From contig JBEKYC010000049.1 of the NCBI GenBank assembly GCA_049511415.1, positions 1 to 55,410 on the forward strand: a DNA stretch of 55,410 nt, given 5' to 3'. This DNA comes from Bog-159 sp049511415. GTDB lineage: Bacteria > Acidobacteriota > Terriglobia > Bryobacterales > Bryobacteraceae. The position numbers and the translations under genes were made by a program. Shown here in pieces: positions 40,424 to 49,515 of this stretch. Position 1 is the stretch's first letter. The number at the start of each line of letters is the position of its first letter. The notes beneath the pieces were generated by a model that was given only the letters and a program-made list of their open reading frames with translations, was not told where the DNA came from and searched no databases.

Positions 40424-41148
40424 CGCGCCTCGGATGTACTGCACTGGCACTGACACTGGCACTGCTGGCGGGCTGCACCCGTTCGGCCAAGGCACCCGCG
40501 GCGGCAGCCAAAGGCTTCGGATCCGCGATCACCGAGGTCGGTGGAAGCAAGCAAGTGGCCGGCATCGGAGCCACTCTGGACCAGCTGGTTGTGGTGCAGG
40601 TGAATGACGCGCAGGGAAGTCCGGTGGCGGGAGCGCTGGTGGAGATCCATACGGGCGGCGGCGCCATCGCCGCACCGGATATGGGACTCACGGGCGCCGA
40701 TGGCCAGTTGAGTACGACGGTCACTCTTGGCGGCGGCGCTGGACATTACCAGATCGCGGCCGTCACGCGTGACAAATCCGGCAAGGCCGCCGAACTGCGC
40801 TTGGACGAGATCGCTCTGGGATACCAACAGCAGCAAGGACGCGTATTGAACGACCAATACTGCGCGCGATGCCACGATCCGGAATCCACTCCCGAGCGGG
40901 TGTCGAATCATGACAATCTGACGGCCAAGCCGCACGCCTTCACGGATGGGGCCGCGCTCAACCCGATGAGCGATGCGGATCTGGCTTCTATCGTCGGTCA
41001 CGGCGGCCCGGCTTTGAACAAGTCGCCGGAGATGCCGCCTTACGGTTGTACTCTCAGCAAGGCTGACGTGGAAGCGCTCATCGCGTATATACGCGCCGTC
41101 GCCGATCCCCCCTATCGCTTGAAGGGGCTGACCTATGCCAAGAATTGA
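40420..41148 (+). CDS. Lipoprotein with Ig-like domain and monohaem cytochrome c domain
   Basis: 242 residues. Lipobox LLAGC puts the lipidated Cys at residue 19. Residues about 45-135 form a Big-1/invasin-like Ig domain (LVVVQVNDAQGSPVAGALVE, TGADGQLSTTVTLG). The C-terminal part contains one haem site (NDQYCARCHDPEST) and a methionine-containing PEMPPYGCTLSKADVEALIA end, as in class I cytochromes c. The start overlaps the previous stop by ATGA. It is probably an outer- or inner-membrane-anchored periplasmic carrier passing electrons from the octahaem protein towards the barrel protein or an oxidase. Confidence 0.85.
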   Translation: MTRLGCTALALTLALLAGCTRSAKAPAAAAKGFGSAITEVGGSKQVAGIGATLDQLVVVQVNDAQGSPVAGALVEIHTGGGAIAAPDMGLTGADGQLSTTVTLGGGAGHYQIAAVTRDKSGKAAELRLDEIALGYQQQQGRVLNDQYCARCHDPESTPERVSNHDNLTAKPHAFTDGAALNPMSDADLASIVGHGGPALNKSPEMPPYGCTLSKADVEALIAYIRAVADPPYRLKGLTYAKN

Positions 41149-42331
41149 GCTTTCCTGCTGGCTTACCGGCCTTTTGCTGACCATTCCGGTCTGTGCGCAG
41201 GTAGTGGCGCCGCCCGAAATCCGCGATCCGGCGCTGCGGGAATTGCAGGAGAAACACTTTGCGGAACTGAAGGCCGCCGCGGTGGCCATTAATTCCCACC
41301 AGTTCCCGTATCGTTTCTATTTCAGCCGCACACTGGACCTGGAAGAAGAGCAGCAGAAGCGGCACGATCAGCGATCCATTCAGTTCGCCAAGTACGGACA
41401 TCAGACCGTGGTGCAGATTGTGGGCAACTACTACGCTTCGTATTCAGCGGAGTTGATCAATCGGGAAGAGCGCGCGCACCGCACCTTCACGGACGTGATG
41501 TTTCCCATGCTGCAGGCGGAAGTGCCGCCGTTACGCGACGTGGCGGACATTCAGGGATTCGCGATGGAGATTTCGCATCACGTGCGCAAGAAGATGCTGG
41601 GCGTCAGCACCGAGCGCATGGAAAACGTGGTCTTGGTCATCCCGAAGGAGGCCGCTTTACGCCTGGTGACCGCCTCGGACGAGGCCGGCCGCGAAGCCGC
41701 GCTGGAGCAGGCATCTTTATTTGTCAACGGCGAGGCGATCGGTCTTTGGACCGGCCGCGGCGCAGACCCGGTTCCAGCGCCGGAGAAGTCCGCAATCCCA
41801 TCTCCGCTGCCTACTACTCCTCCTCCAGCCGTAGCCGCGGCCCCGCCGGCGCTCATCGTCCCGGCGCCGGAACCCACGCCGGATGCGTTGAAGGCTCTAC
41901 AGACCGCGTACCAGGACGTGCTGGACAAGATGGTTCGGGAACTGGACCAGACCGCGCATTTCGTCAGCTACGCGCCGCCGGTGTTCGTCAGCTTTCACAA
42001 AGGCATCTACCTACAACTTTCGCTCACCACGACGCTCCAGTCGGCCGAACCGGCGACCCGCTACCGGGCGGCCGCCGTTGCATTTGACGAGCACGTCGCG
42101 CACCTGATCCGGCCCGTGCTGGCCTGCTTCAAGGACGCGCCGAAGTTTGCGGGGATCGACTTCAGCACCACGGTCAAGCCAGCCGGCTTGGCCGTGGAGT
42201 ACATCTTCGACACCCCCAATCTGCGCTGTTACGAGCAATACGACTGCGCCGGCCAGCAACTGATCAACTCGGGCTATATCCTCATCAACGGCGAGCGTGT
42301 GAATCTGGATCTGCAGGTCTCCGAGCGCTAG
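41135..42331 (+). CDS. Secreted protein of unknown function, last gene of the electron-transfer operon
   Basis: 398 residues, overlapping the lipoprotein gene by 14 bases. Signal peptide IELSCWLTGLLLTIPVCAQV. A helical N-terminal part (ELQEKHFAELKAAAVAINSH, RTLDLEEEQQKRHDQRSIQF) and a proline-rich linker (PLPTTPPPAVAAAPPALIVP) lead to a second domain (DALKALQTAYQDVLDKMVRE; YIFDTPNLRCYEQYDCAGQ). Two close cysteines near the end may form a disulfide. No haem motif or metal site is seen. I do not recognise the family. The last bases overlap the convergent penicillin acylase gene by four. Confidence 0.6.
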   Translation: MPRIELSCWLTGLLLTIPVCAQVVAPPEIRDPALRELQEKHFAELKAAAVAINSHQFPYRFYFSRTLDLEEEQQKRHDQRSIQFAKYGHQTVVQIVGNYYASYSAELINREERAHRTFTDVMFPMLQAEVPPLRDVADIQGFAMEISHHVRKKMLGVSTERMENVVLVIPKEAALRLVTASDEAGREAALEQASLFVNGEAIGLWTGRGADPVPAPEKSAIPSPLPTTPPPAVAAAPPALIVPAPEPTPDALKALQTAYQDVLDKMVRELDQTAHFVSYAPPVFVSFHKGIYLQLSLTTTLQSAEPATRYRAAAVAFDEHVAHLIRPVLACFKDAPKFAGIDFSTTVKPAGLAVEYIFDTPNLRCYEQYDCAGQQLINSGYILINGERVNLDLQVSER

Positions 42332-44349
42332 AATTCCAGGTCCTCGCGTTTGGTCACGTGCTTCTCCAGTTCCTTGCGGTCGAGGAAATACGTGGGCTTG
42401 GCGCGGCTCTGGCTGAACAGCTTTTCCGCCTGATCGTCGAAGTGCGGCGAATCCGGGTGGTCGCTCTCGCCCATCGGGATCACCATATACGACTGCGGCG
42501 GCTTGGTCAGAATCACGATCTGCGTGGACGTTTGTCCGCCCTCACCGATCATCTCCTTGCCGGATTTCCCGAAGCTGACGGCGCGCGGCGTGGCCATGCC
42601 GGCGTCGCGCAGCGTGCCGCCGCTCACGGGCCACGAGCGTTGCGCGCCCTGGCGGCCCACGCGGAACAGCGTCCCGAAAGTGGCTTCCTCTGGGAATTCG
42701 GACTTCAGCCGCGCTTCGGCCTTGGCCAGCGCCGCACGGATCTCGTCATCCGAAAGCTCTGCCGGCAGTTCTACGGCTTTCGGATGCCCGCCTTCAAGTG
42801 ACATCTTGAATAGATAGAACCCCAGCGCGGGCCGCGAATCGGCGTCGCTGCGCCGGTCCCAGGACGTCAGCATTTTCGCGAATGCGCTATCGGGCGCGGC
42901 TTTGCGGAGGCGCGCCTGCCATAACTCCGCGCGCCATACTTGCGGCGAAAAGGCGATGCGCATGGCCTGCTCGGCGGTCACATCGCGTGCCGCATCGAGG
43001 AGATCCAGGGCCATGGCCGCGCGCTGATGCGCCGGCGTGCGCTGGTCATTGTAGAGATACGGATGCGCCGCGAAAATCTCCGGCAGCAGGGGTGAGTCTT
43101 TCATCATGGCGAACGGCGATACGTTGCAGTTCTGCATGTATCCCTGCGGCGGGTTCGTGATCTGCACCAGATCCTCGAACGGATGCATCCCCTGCCATTC
43201 ACACGAGCCACTGGCGCCGGGCAGCGGCTTCGAAATATCGCAACCGTTGGGCCGCACGGGCACGCGCCCGTTCCGCACATAATAGATGTCGCCGTCCACG
43301 GTCCCTACCATGATGTTCTGCGCCATGAATTGCAACATTCCGAGCGCCTTCTTCATTTCCGCCAGATTATGCGCGGTCACCATGCCCCAGCTTTCATCCA
43401 TCAGCCGCACTTCGTCCGCATAGGGAATGGCAATCGAGTAAGACTTGCCGTTCTTGTGAGCGACGATCGGTCCGTGCAGCGTGGATTCGATGGTCACGTC
43501 TTTCCAGTCGATGCGATCTCCCACCTTCACGCCGATCTTTTCATGTCGCACTTCGAGCGGCCGCCACTCGTCGCGGAACTTGTACTTGCCGTCCCGCACT
43601 TCTTCTTCGTAGACATCCGACGTGTCCGGACCGCCCGTGGTCATGGCGATGGAAGCATAGCGGCTGTGGCCCAGCACCGGAAATGGCAGGCCCAGGATGC
43701 TGGCGCCCGAAAACTCCATTTCGCCGCCGTAAATCCGCATTTCGTAGAAGCGGAACGGACCGTACCAGCTCAGGTGCGGATCGATCACGGCGATGGGAGC
43801 GTGCATGGCGGTGCGCGACGGCGCCAGCAGCATTTCATTCGAACCGTGATAAGCAACGGGGTCCGGCTGGATGCCCGCACGAATCAGTTTGCCGCCGGCC
43901 TCGCCCTCCGGCCATCCCCAGATGATGTAGCGGCCGAGCGCGACGCACTGCCATGGTTCCAGCTTCGGCGCCCAGGCGGGCACCTGCTCGGGATGCTCTT
44001 TCATGAACTGACGGACACCCGCCTGAAAGGCTTCGATGATCTGGCGGCTGCGCGGGCTAAGTTCCTTATAGCGCTGCTCGGATACCAGGCGATGACGCCA
44101 GACGCGCTGCCGCCAATCGTCGCGGAAGAACTCCGGGCCAAAAGCTTCCGCCATGCTGCCCTCGGCGCGCCGGTAATTCTTCAGCATCTCTTCCAGACGA
44201 TCCTCGGCTTGTGCATAGCCCGAGCCGAACGCCGCGCCCGCTGCATCCGCGGCGAATATGTGCGGCACGCCGTATTCGTCGCGCAGGACAGTGACTGGTT
44301 CGGCGTACGCCAGGGGAATTAGAACGAGAAACAGACAGAGTTTCTTCAT
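42328..44349 (-). CDS. Penicillin acylase family protein (Ntn hydrolase), exported
   Basis: 673 residues from ATG (MKKLCLFLVLIPLAYA signal peptide); a start seven codons earlier is open. N-terminal VTVLRDEYGVPHIFAADAAG is the family's opening. The autoprocessing Ser that becomes the beta-chain nucleophile should be S170 in AYHGSNEMLLAPSRT, followed by the usual IAVIDPHLSWYGP. The motif reads G-S-N-E where most members have S-N-N/S-W. The C-terminal part carries the common GEGGQTSTQIVILTKP. Substrates of the family are beta-lactams and acyl-homoserine lactones among others; none can be inferred here. Last gene of a four-gene minus-strand operon. Confidence 0.88.
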   Translation of the reverse strand: MKKLCLFLVLIPLAYAEPVTVLRDEYGVPHIFAADAAGAAFGSGYAQAEDRLEEMLKNYRRAEGSMAEAFGPEFFRDDWRQRVWRHRLVSEQRYKELSPRSRQIIEAFQAGVRQFMKEHPEQVPAWAPKLEPWQCVALGRYIIWGWPEGEAGGKLIRAGIQPDPVAYHGSNEMLLAPSRTAMHAPIAVIDPHLSWYGPFRFYEMRIYGGEMEFSGASILGLPFPVLGHSRYASIAMTTGGPDTSDVYEEEVRDGKYKFRDEWRPLEVRHEKIGVKVGDRIDWKDVTIESTLHGPIVAHKNGKSYSIAIPYADEVRLMDESWGMVTAHNLAEMKKALGMLQFMAQNIMVGTVDGDIYYVRNGRVPVRPNGCDISKPLPGASGSCEWQGMHPFEDLVQITNPPQGYMQNCNVSPFAMMKDSPLLPEIFAAHPYLYNDQRTPAHQRAAMALDLLDAARDVTAEQAMRIAFSPQVWRAELWQARLRKAAPDSAFAKMLTSWDRRSDADSRPALGFYLFKMSLEGGHPKAVELPAELSDDEIRAALAKAEARLKSEFPEEATFGTLFRVGRQGAQRSWPVSGGTLRDAGMATPRAVSFGKSGKEMIGEGGQTSTQIVILTKPPQSYMVIPMGESDHPDSPHFDDQAEKLFSQSRAKPTYFLDRKELEKHVTKREDLEF

Positions 44350-44371
44350 AAGGGTGGGACCGGCTCTCATT

Positions 44372-44905
44372 CTATCGCGCGGACGGCAACCGGAGCATGC
44401 GGCCGATCACCAGCAGCAGCAGACCTCCCGCGCCAAAAATGGCCGCCGCCATCGCTGCGTCCGACGCGGTCAGGAATTGGCGGATCGGCAACTCGCTCGT
44501 GACCACGAACTCTTTGGGGTTCGCAGGATTCACTCTGACGTTCAGCGTGGAACCGCGGCCGTGGTGCGCGGCCCAGTCGGCGATGGCCTCGCGCATCTGC
44601 CAGGAGTGATCGCTGGTCGTGTACAGGTTGCTTTCGTAGCGACGGAAGCCGGCGTCGTATTCCAAGCGGCAGCGTAGCGAGAAGGCTGTGCCTCCACCAT
44701 TTCTGCGAAACGAGTGATAGGTGTCCAATTGGCATTTCTCGACATACGCGGTGGTCTCGATCCACCGGGAACCCACCAAGTGCGCGCGGTAAGCCCGCCA
44801 ACCCGCTGTCAGAATCATCACGATGGCGCAGGCCAGCGTGAAGTACGCGACCAAAAGGAGGATGCCCCCGATACCGGCTTTACGGGATTGGACGCTGGCG
44901 GCCAT
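44372..44905 (-). CDS. DUF3592-like membrane protein
   Basis: 177 residues with a membrane helix at about 13-34 (GGILLLVAYFTLACAIVMIL) and another near the C-terminus (AAAIFGAGGLLLLVIGRML). Between them is a beta-rich domain with WIETTAYVEKCQL, FSLRCRLEYDAGFRRYES and LNVRVNPANPKEFVV, the layout of DUF3592 (helix, 'G.v....' strands, 'v.ydP.nP', helix). The function of this family is not known. It starts two bases after the ASCH-like gene and ends 22 bases before the acylase gene. Confidence 0.7.
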   Translation of the reverse strand: MAASVQSRKAGIGGILLLVAYFTLACAIVMILTAGWRAYRAHLVGSRWIETTAYVEKCQLDTYHSFRRNGGGTAFSLRCRLEYDAGFRRYESNLYTTSDHSWQMREAIADWAAHHGRGSTLNVRVNPANPKEFVVTSELPIRQFLTASDAAMAAAIFGAGGLLLLVIGRMLRLPSAR

Positions 44906-44907
44906 GA

Positions 44908-45195
44908 TTACCCCCGGCGTGGACGCACGTAGTGAAACCGGATGAGATAGATATTGTCACCTTTGCCGTGCTTCGCGACTTTGAGGAGGTCGAGCACGCC
45001 CAGAAATCCCGATTCGCGCGCCAGTTCCGGCGTGATATCCGGAAAGCCGATCGGCTCGATCGAGTCTACTTCGATCTCACCCTCTTCCATCCGGTATCGC
45101 TTGCCCACAGTGACGTGGGGGCGAGTCCATATGCGGACACTGCAAGTGATTTCTCCCCGCCGGACGCCGTCCCGGAGCCGTTTACTGAAGGTCAT
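44908..45195 (-). CDS. ASCH/PUA-like domain protein
   Basis: 95 residues, ATG start. FSKRLRDGVRRGEITCSVRI followed by WTRPHVTVGKRYRMEEGE and a DSIEPI strand fits the ASCH fold, in which a 'F....R.gv..G....t.R' start precedes a 'v..G..y' strand. ASCH domains bind RNA or nucleotides in several systems. It sits seven bases from the PEP-mutase-like gene and two from the DUF3592-like gene. Assignment is by pattern and has moderate certainty. Confidence 0.6.
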   Translation of the reverse strand: MTFSKRLRDGVRRGEITCSVRIWTRPHVTVGKRYRMEEGEIEVDSIEPIGFPDITPELARESGFLGVLDLLKVAKHGKGDNIYLIRFHYVRPRRG

Positions 45196-45201
45196 GCGTG
45201 G

Positions 45202-46026
45202 TCAAATCTCCATAAGTTGGTTCAGTTCCGGAGTTGTTACGCACCGGTCGAGGAAACTGAACTGGCCTGTGTGCTGCACCTCGCGCGCCGCGTCGATGAG
45301 ACCGGTCATGGCTGCGCGATAAAGCGATGTGGCCAGACTGATGCGCCGGACTCCCGCCGCGACGAGTTCGTTCACCGTGAATGACTTTCCTTTGATTCCC
45401 ACCATGAAATTGACCGGCTTTGACACCGCCTCACATACTGCACGCACGGCAGCAAGGTCGGGCAGGCCGGGGGCAAAAAGCACGTCGGCTCCGGCTTCCT
45501 CGAAAGCCCGCAGCCGGTGGATGGTGTCGTCCAGGCTGGGAGCGGGGTAAAGGAAATTGTGCGCCCGCGCCGTGAGCACGAACGGGAACGGCAATGCGCG
45601 TGCTTCCTGCGCGGCGGCGGCGATCCGTTCGATAGCCAGATTCAAATCGTACAGCGGACTGTCCGGATTGCCCGTCGAATCTTCTATGGTGCAACCGACA
45701 AGCCCTGCTTCGCCCGCCAACCGCACGGTTTCCGCCACGGCTTCCGGCGCGTCGCCAAACCCCCTCTCCAGATCGGCTGAGACCGGCAAATCTGTCGCAT
45801 CGACAATCATGCGCGCATGCGCCAGCGCCTCATCCCGCGTCAGTGCGCCATCCCTCCGGCCCAGCACGGAAGCCGAGGCCGCGCTGGATGTGGCTAATGC
45901 CTGGAAGCCAAGTCCGGCGAGCATACGGGCGGACGCGGCGTCCCAGGGGTTCGGGATTACGAATGCTCCTGGGCCATCGTGCAGTGCGCGGAAGAGACGC
46001 GCCTTTTCTTTCTGCGTGACGCTCAT
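45202..46026 (-). CDS. Isocitrate lyase/PEP mutase superfamily protein
   Basis: 274 residues. It opens with FRALHDGPGAFVIPNPWDAA and GFQALATSSAASASVLG, then LPVSADLERGFGDAPEAVAE (the metal-binding Asp region), GLVGCTIEDS and ERIAAAAQEARALPFPFVLT. These are hallmarks of the PEP mutase/methylisocitrate lyase-like superfamily, TIM-barrel enzymes that cleave or form C-C or C-P bonds next to a carboxylate with Mg2+. Specific substrate unknown; the stand-alone 'DLERGFG' type is common in soil bacteria. First gene of a minus-strand operon, divergent from the GH39-like gene across 103 bases. Confidence 0.88.
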   Translation of the reverse strand: MSVTQKEKARLFRALHDGPGAFVIPNPWDAASARMLAGLGFQALATSSAASASVLGRRDGALTRDEALAHARMIVDATDLPVSADLERGFGDAPEAVAETVRLAGEAGLVGCTIEDSTGNPDSPLYDLNLAIERIAAAAQEARALPFPFVLTARAHNFLYPAPSLDDTIHRLRAFEEAGADVLFAPGLPDLAAVRAVCEAVSKPVNFMVGIKGKSFTVNELVAAGVRRISLATSLYRAAMTGLIDAAREVQHTGQFSFLDRCVTTPELNQLMEI

Positions 46027-46129
46027 GGAAATACGTGTCAGTCTTATCTGGGATGCTCACGGTCGAGCATGCTAACAACACTATCACGCCCTATAGCGGT
46101 CCGCCACGAAGTGAACTACCGTATTCATC

Positions 46130-47608
46130 ATGAGGAGCATTGTTGGCGGCTGCCTGCTTGCCGCGCTGGCCACCGCTGCCGCCTGGTCCGCCGGCGATCC
46201 GGCCACTCTCAAAATCAACTGGGATAAGGTGACGTCCGAATCGCGCACCACGCCCACGCTGCAGGTGGTTGTCAACCCGCCGCTGCGCCGCGGATCGGCG
46301 ATCCACGACCGCGTTTTCGCGGAGCTGAAGCGTTTGGGCGCCGATTACGTGCGCTACGTTCCCTGGCTGCCGTATCCCAAGCTGGCTGTCGCCGAATTGC
46401 GCCCTCCGGATGACACGCACACCTACTGGGATTTTTCACTCATCGATCCCATGACCGTGGACTTCCTGAATGCCACGGCCGGCCACTCCGTAATCTTGAA
46501 CTTCAGCACGATACCTGCGTGGATGTTCCGCACACTCGAACCCGTGACCTTTCCGGACGATCCCGACCAGGTCTTCTGGGATTACACCAGGGGCACCGAA
46601 CTTCGCGACCCCTCCCTGCGCGAACTGGGCGACTACTATGCGCGCCTGGTAAGCTGGTACACGCTCGGCGGTTTCACCGACGAACTCGGCCGCAAGCATG
46701 CATCCGGCCACCACTTCCCTATCGACTACTGGGAGGTCCTCAACGAAGTCGATTTCGAACACAACATGACGCCGGAGCAGTATACGCAACGCTACGACGC
46801 AGTGGTTACCGCCATACGCAAAGTAGCGCCGCAGATGAAATTCGTGGGACTGGCGCTGGCTGAGCCGAGCCAGAATCCGCGGATGTTCGAATACTTCCTC
46901 AATCCCAAGAATCATCAGCCAGGCATCCCGCTGGATATGATCTCGTATCACTTCTACGCCACTCCCGCCGCCGATGAAACTCCGGACGTCCAACAGCACA
47001 CCTTCTTCATGCAGGCGGACCGGTTCCTGGCGGTCGCGCGCTATATCGAAGAGATCCGCCGGCGCCTCTCGCCCGCCACGCGCACGACCGTCAACGAAAT
47101 TGGCGCCATACTGGCGAGCGATCCGGGCCAGCCGGGCCGTCCGACGGAGCCTATACCGAACTCCTACTGGAACCTGGCAGGCGCGACTTATGCCTACGTG
47201 TTCGCCAACCTCGCCGCCCTGGGCGTCGATGTCGCGGGGGAATCGCAACTGGTCGGCTACCCCACCCAGTTTCCCAGCGTCACCATGCTCGATTGGACCA
47301 CTGGCGCGCCCAATGCGCGCTTCCGCATTCTGGAGCTGCTACACAAACACTTTGGCCCCGGCGACCAGTTGATCGAGACCGCCATCGGCAATCCGAATAT
47401 CTACGCACAGGCTTTCCGCACGCGCGCGGGCAAGCGCGAAGTGCTGCTGATCTCCAAACGCAACTGGCCCATCACGGTAGCGCTTCCCGGTCCAGGTGCT
47501 TGGGAATACGTCGATCAGAACACGGCCGGCGGACCCTTGGCCGCCGCGCCGGCCACCGGCTCGCTGACGCTCAATGGCTTGACTGTAGGCGTCATCACAT
47601 TGGATTAG
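46130..47608 (+). CDS. Secreted GH39-like glycoside hydrolase
   Basis: 492 residues with signal peptide SIVGGCLLAALATAAAWSAG. A (beta/alpha)8 clan-A layout is visible: LKRLGADYVRYVPWLPYPKL, VILNFSTIPAWMF, then the acid/base Glu in YWEVLNEVDF (E206) and a nucleophile candidate in RTTVNEIGAIL (E323). SYHFYATP lies between, as in GH39 and relatives. Xylosidase or iduronidase activity is typical of GH39, but related families share the layout. A C-terminal beta region (EVLLISKRNWPITVAL) follows. It heads a four-gene plus-strand run. Confidence 0.75.
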   Translation: MRSIVGGCLLAALATAAAWSAGDPATLKINWDKVTSESRTTPTLQVVVNPPLRRGSAIHDRVFAELKRLGADYVRYVPWLPYPKLAVAELRPPDDTHTYWDFSLIDPMTVDFLNATAGHSVILNFSTIPAWMFRTLEPVTFPDDPDQVFWDYTRGTELRDPSLRELGDYYARLVSWYTLGGFTDELGRKHASGHHFPIDYWEVLNEVDFEHNMTPEQYTQRYDAVVTAIRKVAPQMKFVGLALAEPSQNPRMFEYFLNPKNHQPGIPLDMISYHFYATPAADETPDVQQHTFFMQADRFLAVARYIEEIRRRLSPATRTTVNEIGAILASDPGQPGRPTEPIPNSYWNLAGATYAYVFANLAALGVDVAGESQLVGYPTQFPSVTMLDWTTGAPNARFRILELLHKHFGPGDQLIETAIGNPNIYAQAFRTRAGKREVLLISKRNWPITVALPGPGAWEYVDQNTAGGPLAAAPATGSLTLNGLTVGVITLD

Positions 47609-47640
47609 CGACTTTTCCCCCACGCGGGGGTTGCCAGCAT

Positions 47641-48849
47641 ATGACTGTCCGTACGTGTGCCCTGGCTGCCTGCGCCTGCTTCGTGGTTCCCGCGGCCCAT
47701 GCGCAAAGTGTCACTCCGCTTTGCGCGCCTAAGATCGTCGCCAACCAGATACTCGTGACGCCCGCGCAAAGGGAAGCCGCCGGCGAGATCGCGCAGCCGC
47801 CACTGACCGATCAAACCGACGGCTTCGCGTGGCCGGATACGCCTCTGGGCGTCGTCCGGACCAACAGCGGCTACGCGTTCTTCGGGAGCGATGGCGGGCT
47901 GCACTCCCGCCAGATGTGGCAAGGCCGCTGGTATGGAAACAACAAGTACGGCTCCGTCACGCGGACCTTGGGAACGCTCGACAACCCGCTCGGCTCCGCG
48001 CCGCCTATCGACGTGACCATCGATCCAAACCCCGATCCCGCCGTGAATCCTTTCTACCAGAGCTACGACTATATGGGCGGCGGACCCGTCTACCGGGTTC
48101 CCAATGGCATGCCCGGAGCGGGCAATCTCCTCATGGTCTATCATGCCGAAATCCCGACGGTCACCACCCAGAGTTTTTATGCCGTCTTCGCCTTGGCTGT
48201 CTCGGCCGACGAAGGGATGAGTTGGACTGACCTGGGGGAGATCATGCGCGTCAACCAGGGTTACCGGACGGACCTGGACGGGTTTGATGTAGGCGATTCC
48301 TCGCTAGTGGTCTCTCCCGATCTCAAATATCTCTATGTGTATTTCCCGGATTGGCGCGCCAACGGCACGACACATTGGGGCACGTCGGTCACTTTGGTCT
48401 CCGCCGCCCGCGTGCCGCTTACCGGTCTGCTCCAGGCCGCGTTCGGCGGCCAGCCACATGCCGCCGCGTTTCAGAAATACTACGCCGGTTGGAATCTCGA
48501 TCAGGGCTTGGGCGGTTACTCGCAGGATTTGAATACTCAGTCGCCTTACGGCGGCACGTTGCAGGTGGCTTTTAACACGGCCTTGAATCGCTATCAGATG
48601 ATCGTCAATGCCGGCACGATACTTTATTACTCCGAATCCCCCGACGGCCTGAGCTGGTCGCAATTGACGCTGCTCTATAATTTTCAGAATAGTCCGGATC
48701 AGCCCAGCGTTTATGTCGCTCCCGTGGGAATGGGTGACGACCCCAACATTCTCGGCTCCCAATTTTACATCTTCTATACCAGTTATCCGAATAACGGCGC
48801 CGGTTGGAGCGGCGCCTCCGTCAATCGATTCACGGTATCTTGCCCCTAG
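47641..48849 (+). CDS. Secreted Asp-box (BNR) beta-propeller protein
   Basis: 402 residues. Signal peptide CALAACACFVVPAAHAQ; the longer frame upstream overlaps the GH39-like gene and is not used. Asp-box motifs S-x-D-x-G-x-x-W occur as SADEGMSW and SPDGLSW, each after a strand, which is the sialidase-type propeller signature. No full set of sialidase catalytic Arg residues can be confirmed. The protein may bind or cleave a glycan, or be a DUF4185-like relative. It follows the GH39-like gene by 32 bases, supporting a shared polysaccharide role. Confidence 0.65.
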   Translation: MTVRTCALAACACFVVPAAHAQSVTPLCAPKIVANQILVTPAQREAAGEIAQPPLTDQTDGFAWPDTPLGVVRTNSGYAFFGSDGGLHSRQMWQGRWYGNNKYGSVTRTLGTLDNPLGSAPPIDVTIDPNPDPAVNPFYQSYDYMGGGPVYRVPNGMPGAGNLLMVYHAEIPTVTTQSFYAVFALAVSADEGMSWTDLGEIMRVNQGYRTDLDGFDVGDSSLVVSPDLKYLYVYFPDWRANGTTHWGTSVTLVSAARVPLTGLLQAAFGGQPHAAAFQKYYAGWNLDQGLGGYSQDLNTQSPYGGTLQVAFNTALNRYQMIVNAGTILYYSESPDGLSWSQLTLLYNFQNSPDQPSVYVAPVGMGDDPNILGSQFYIFYTSYPNNGAGWSGASVNRFTVSCP

Positions 48850-48885
48850 CGCATCCGGCGCCCGGCCTGGCGCATCCAAAGATCA

Positions 48886-49506
48886 ATGCCTGAAACTGCG
48901 ACGCAGCACTTAAAGGTTGAGCATCCGATATTGGATGTGATCCGTAGCCGGTGGAGTCCCGCGATTTACTCTGCCCGGTCCGTTGAGCCGGAGAAGCTCC
49001 TCAGTATTCTGGAAGCGGCTCGCTGGGCGCCTTCCAGTTACAACGCGCAACCTTGGAGCTTTCTTGTCGCTACCAAGGACCACCCGGAGGAATTCGCGCG
49101 CATGCTGAGTTGCCTGGCGCCGGCGAATGTAGTGTGGGCGCAACATGTGCCGGTGCTGATGATTTCGGTTGCGCGCCGGCATTTCGAACATAACGGCACG
49201 CCCAACACGCACGCCTTCCACGATACGGGTATCGCAACAGGATTCTTAATGCTGGAAGCCGCATCGCTCGGGATTCTCGCGCACGGCATGGCGGGATTCG
49301 ATGCAAATAAGGCGCGCGAAGTATTCTCCATTCCGGAAACCCATGAAGCCGTGGCCGCCATCGCCGTCGGCTATGCGGGCGATGAACAGGGCGCCTCGGA
49401 GGAACTGCGCAAACGTAATGCGCACCGGCCGCGGTGGACCCTGGATCACTTCGTATTCGGGCGCCGCTGGGGACAGGTCTCGCCACTTGTAGCCGGCAGG
49501 CCTTAG
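48886..49506 (+). CDS. Nitroreductase family protein
   Basis: 206 residues. HPILDVIRSRWSPAIYSARS and LLSILEAARWAPSSYNAQPW match the FMN-binding start of the nitroreductase family (Arg-Ser-R and 'APS..N.QPW'). HDTGIATGFLMLEAASLGIL followed by HGMAGFD and AVGYAGD complete it. These are NAD(P)H-dependent FMN enzymes with broad substrates. It ends nine bases before the SDR gene, so the two are likely co-transcribed. Cytoplasmic. Confidence 0.92.
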   Translation: MPETATQHLKVEHPILDVIRSRWSPAIYSARSVEPEKLLSILEAARWAPSSYNAQPWSFLVATKDHPEEFARMLSCLAPANVVWAQHVPVLMISVARRHFEHNGTPNTHAFHDTGIATGFLMLEAASLGILAHGMAGFDANKAREVFSIPETHEAVAAIAVGYAGDEQGASEELRKRNAHRPRWTLDHFVFGRRWGQVSPLVAGRP

Positions 49507-49515
49507 GAGCCAATC

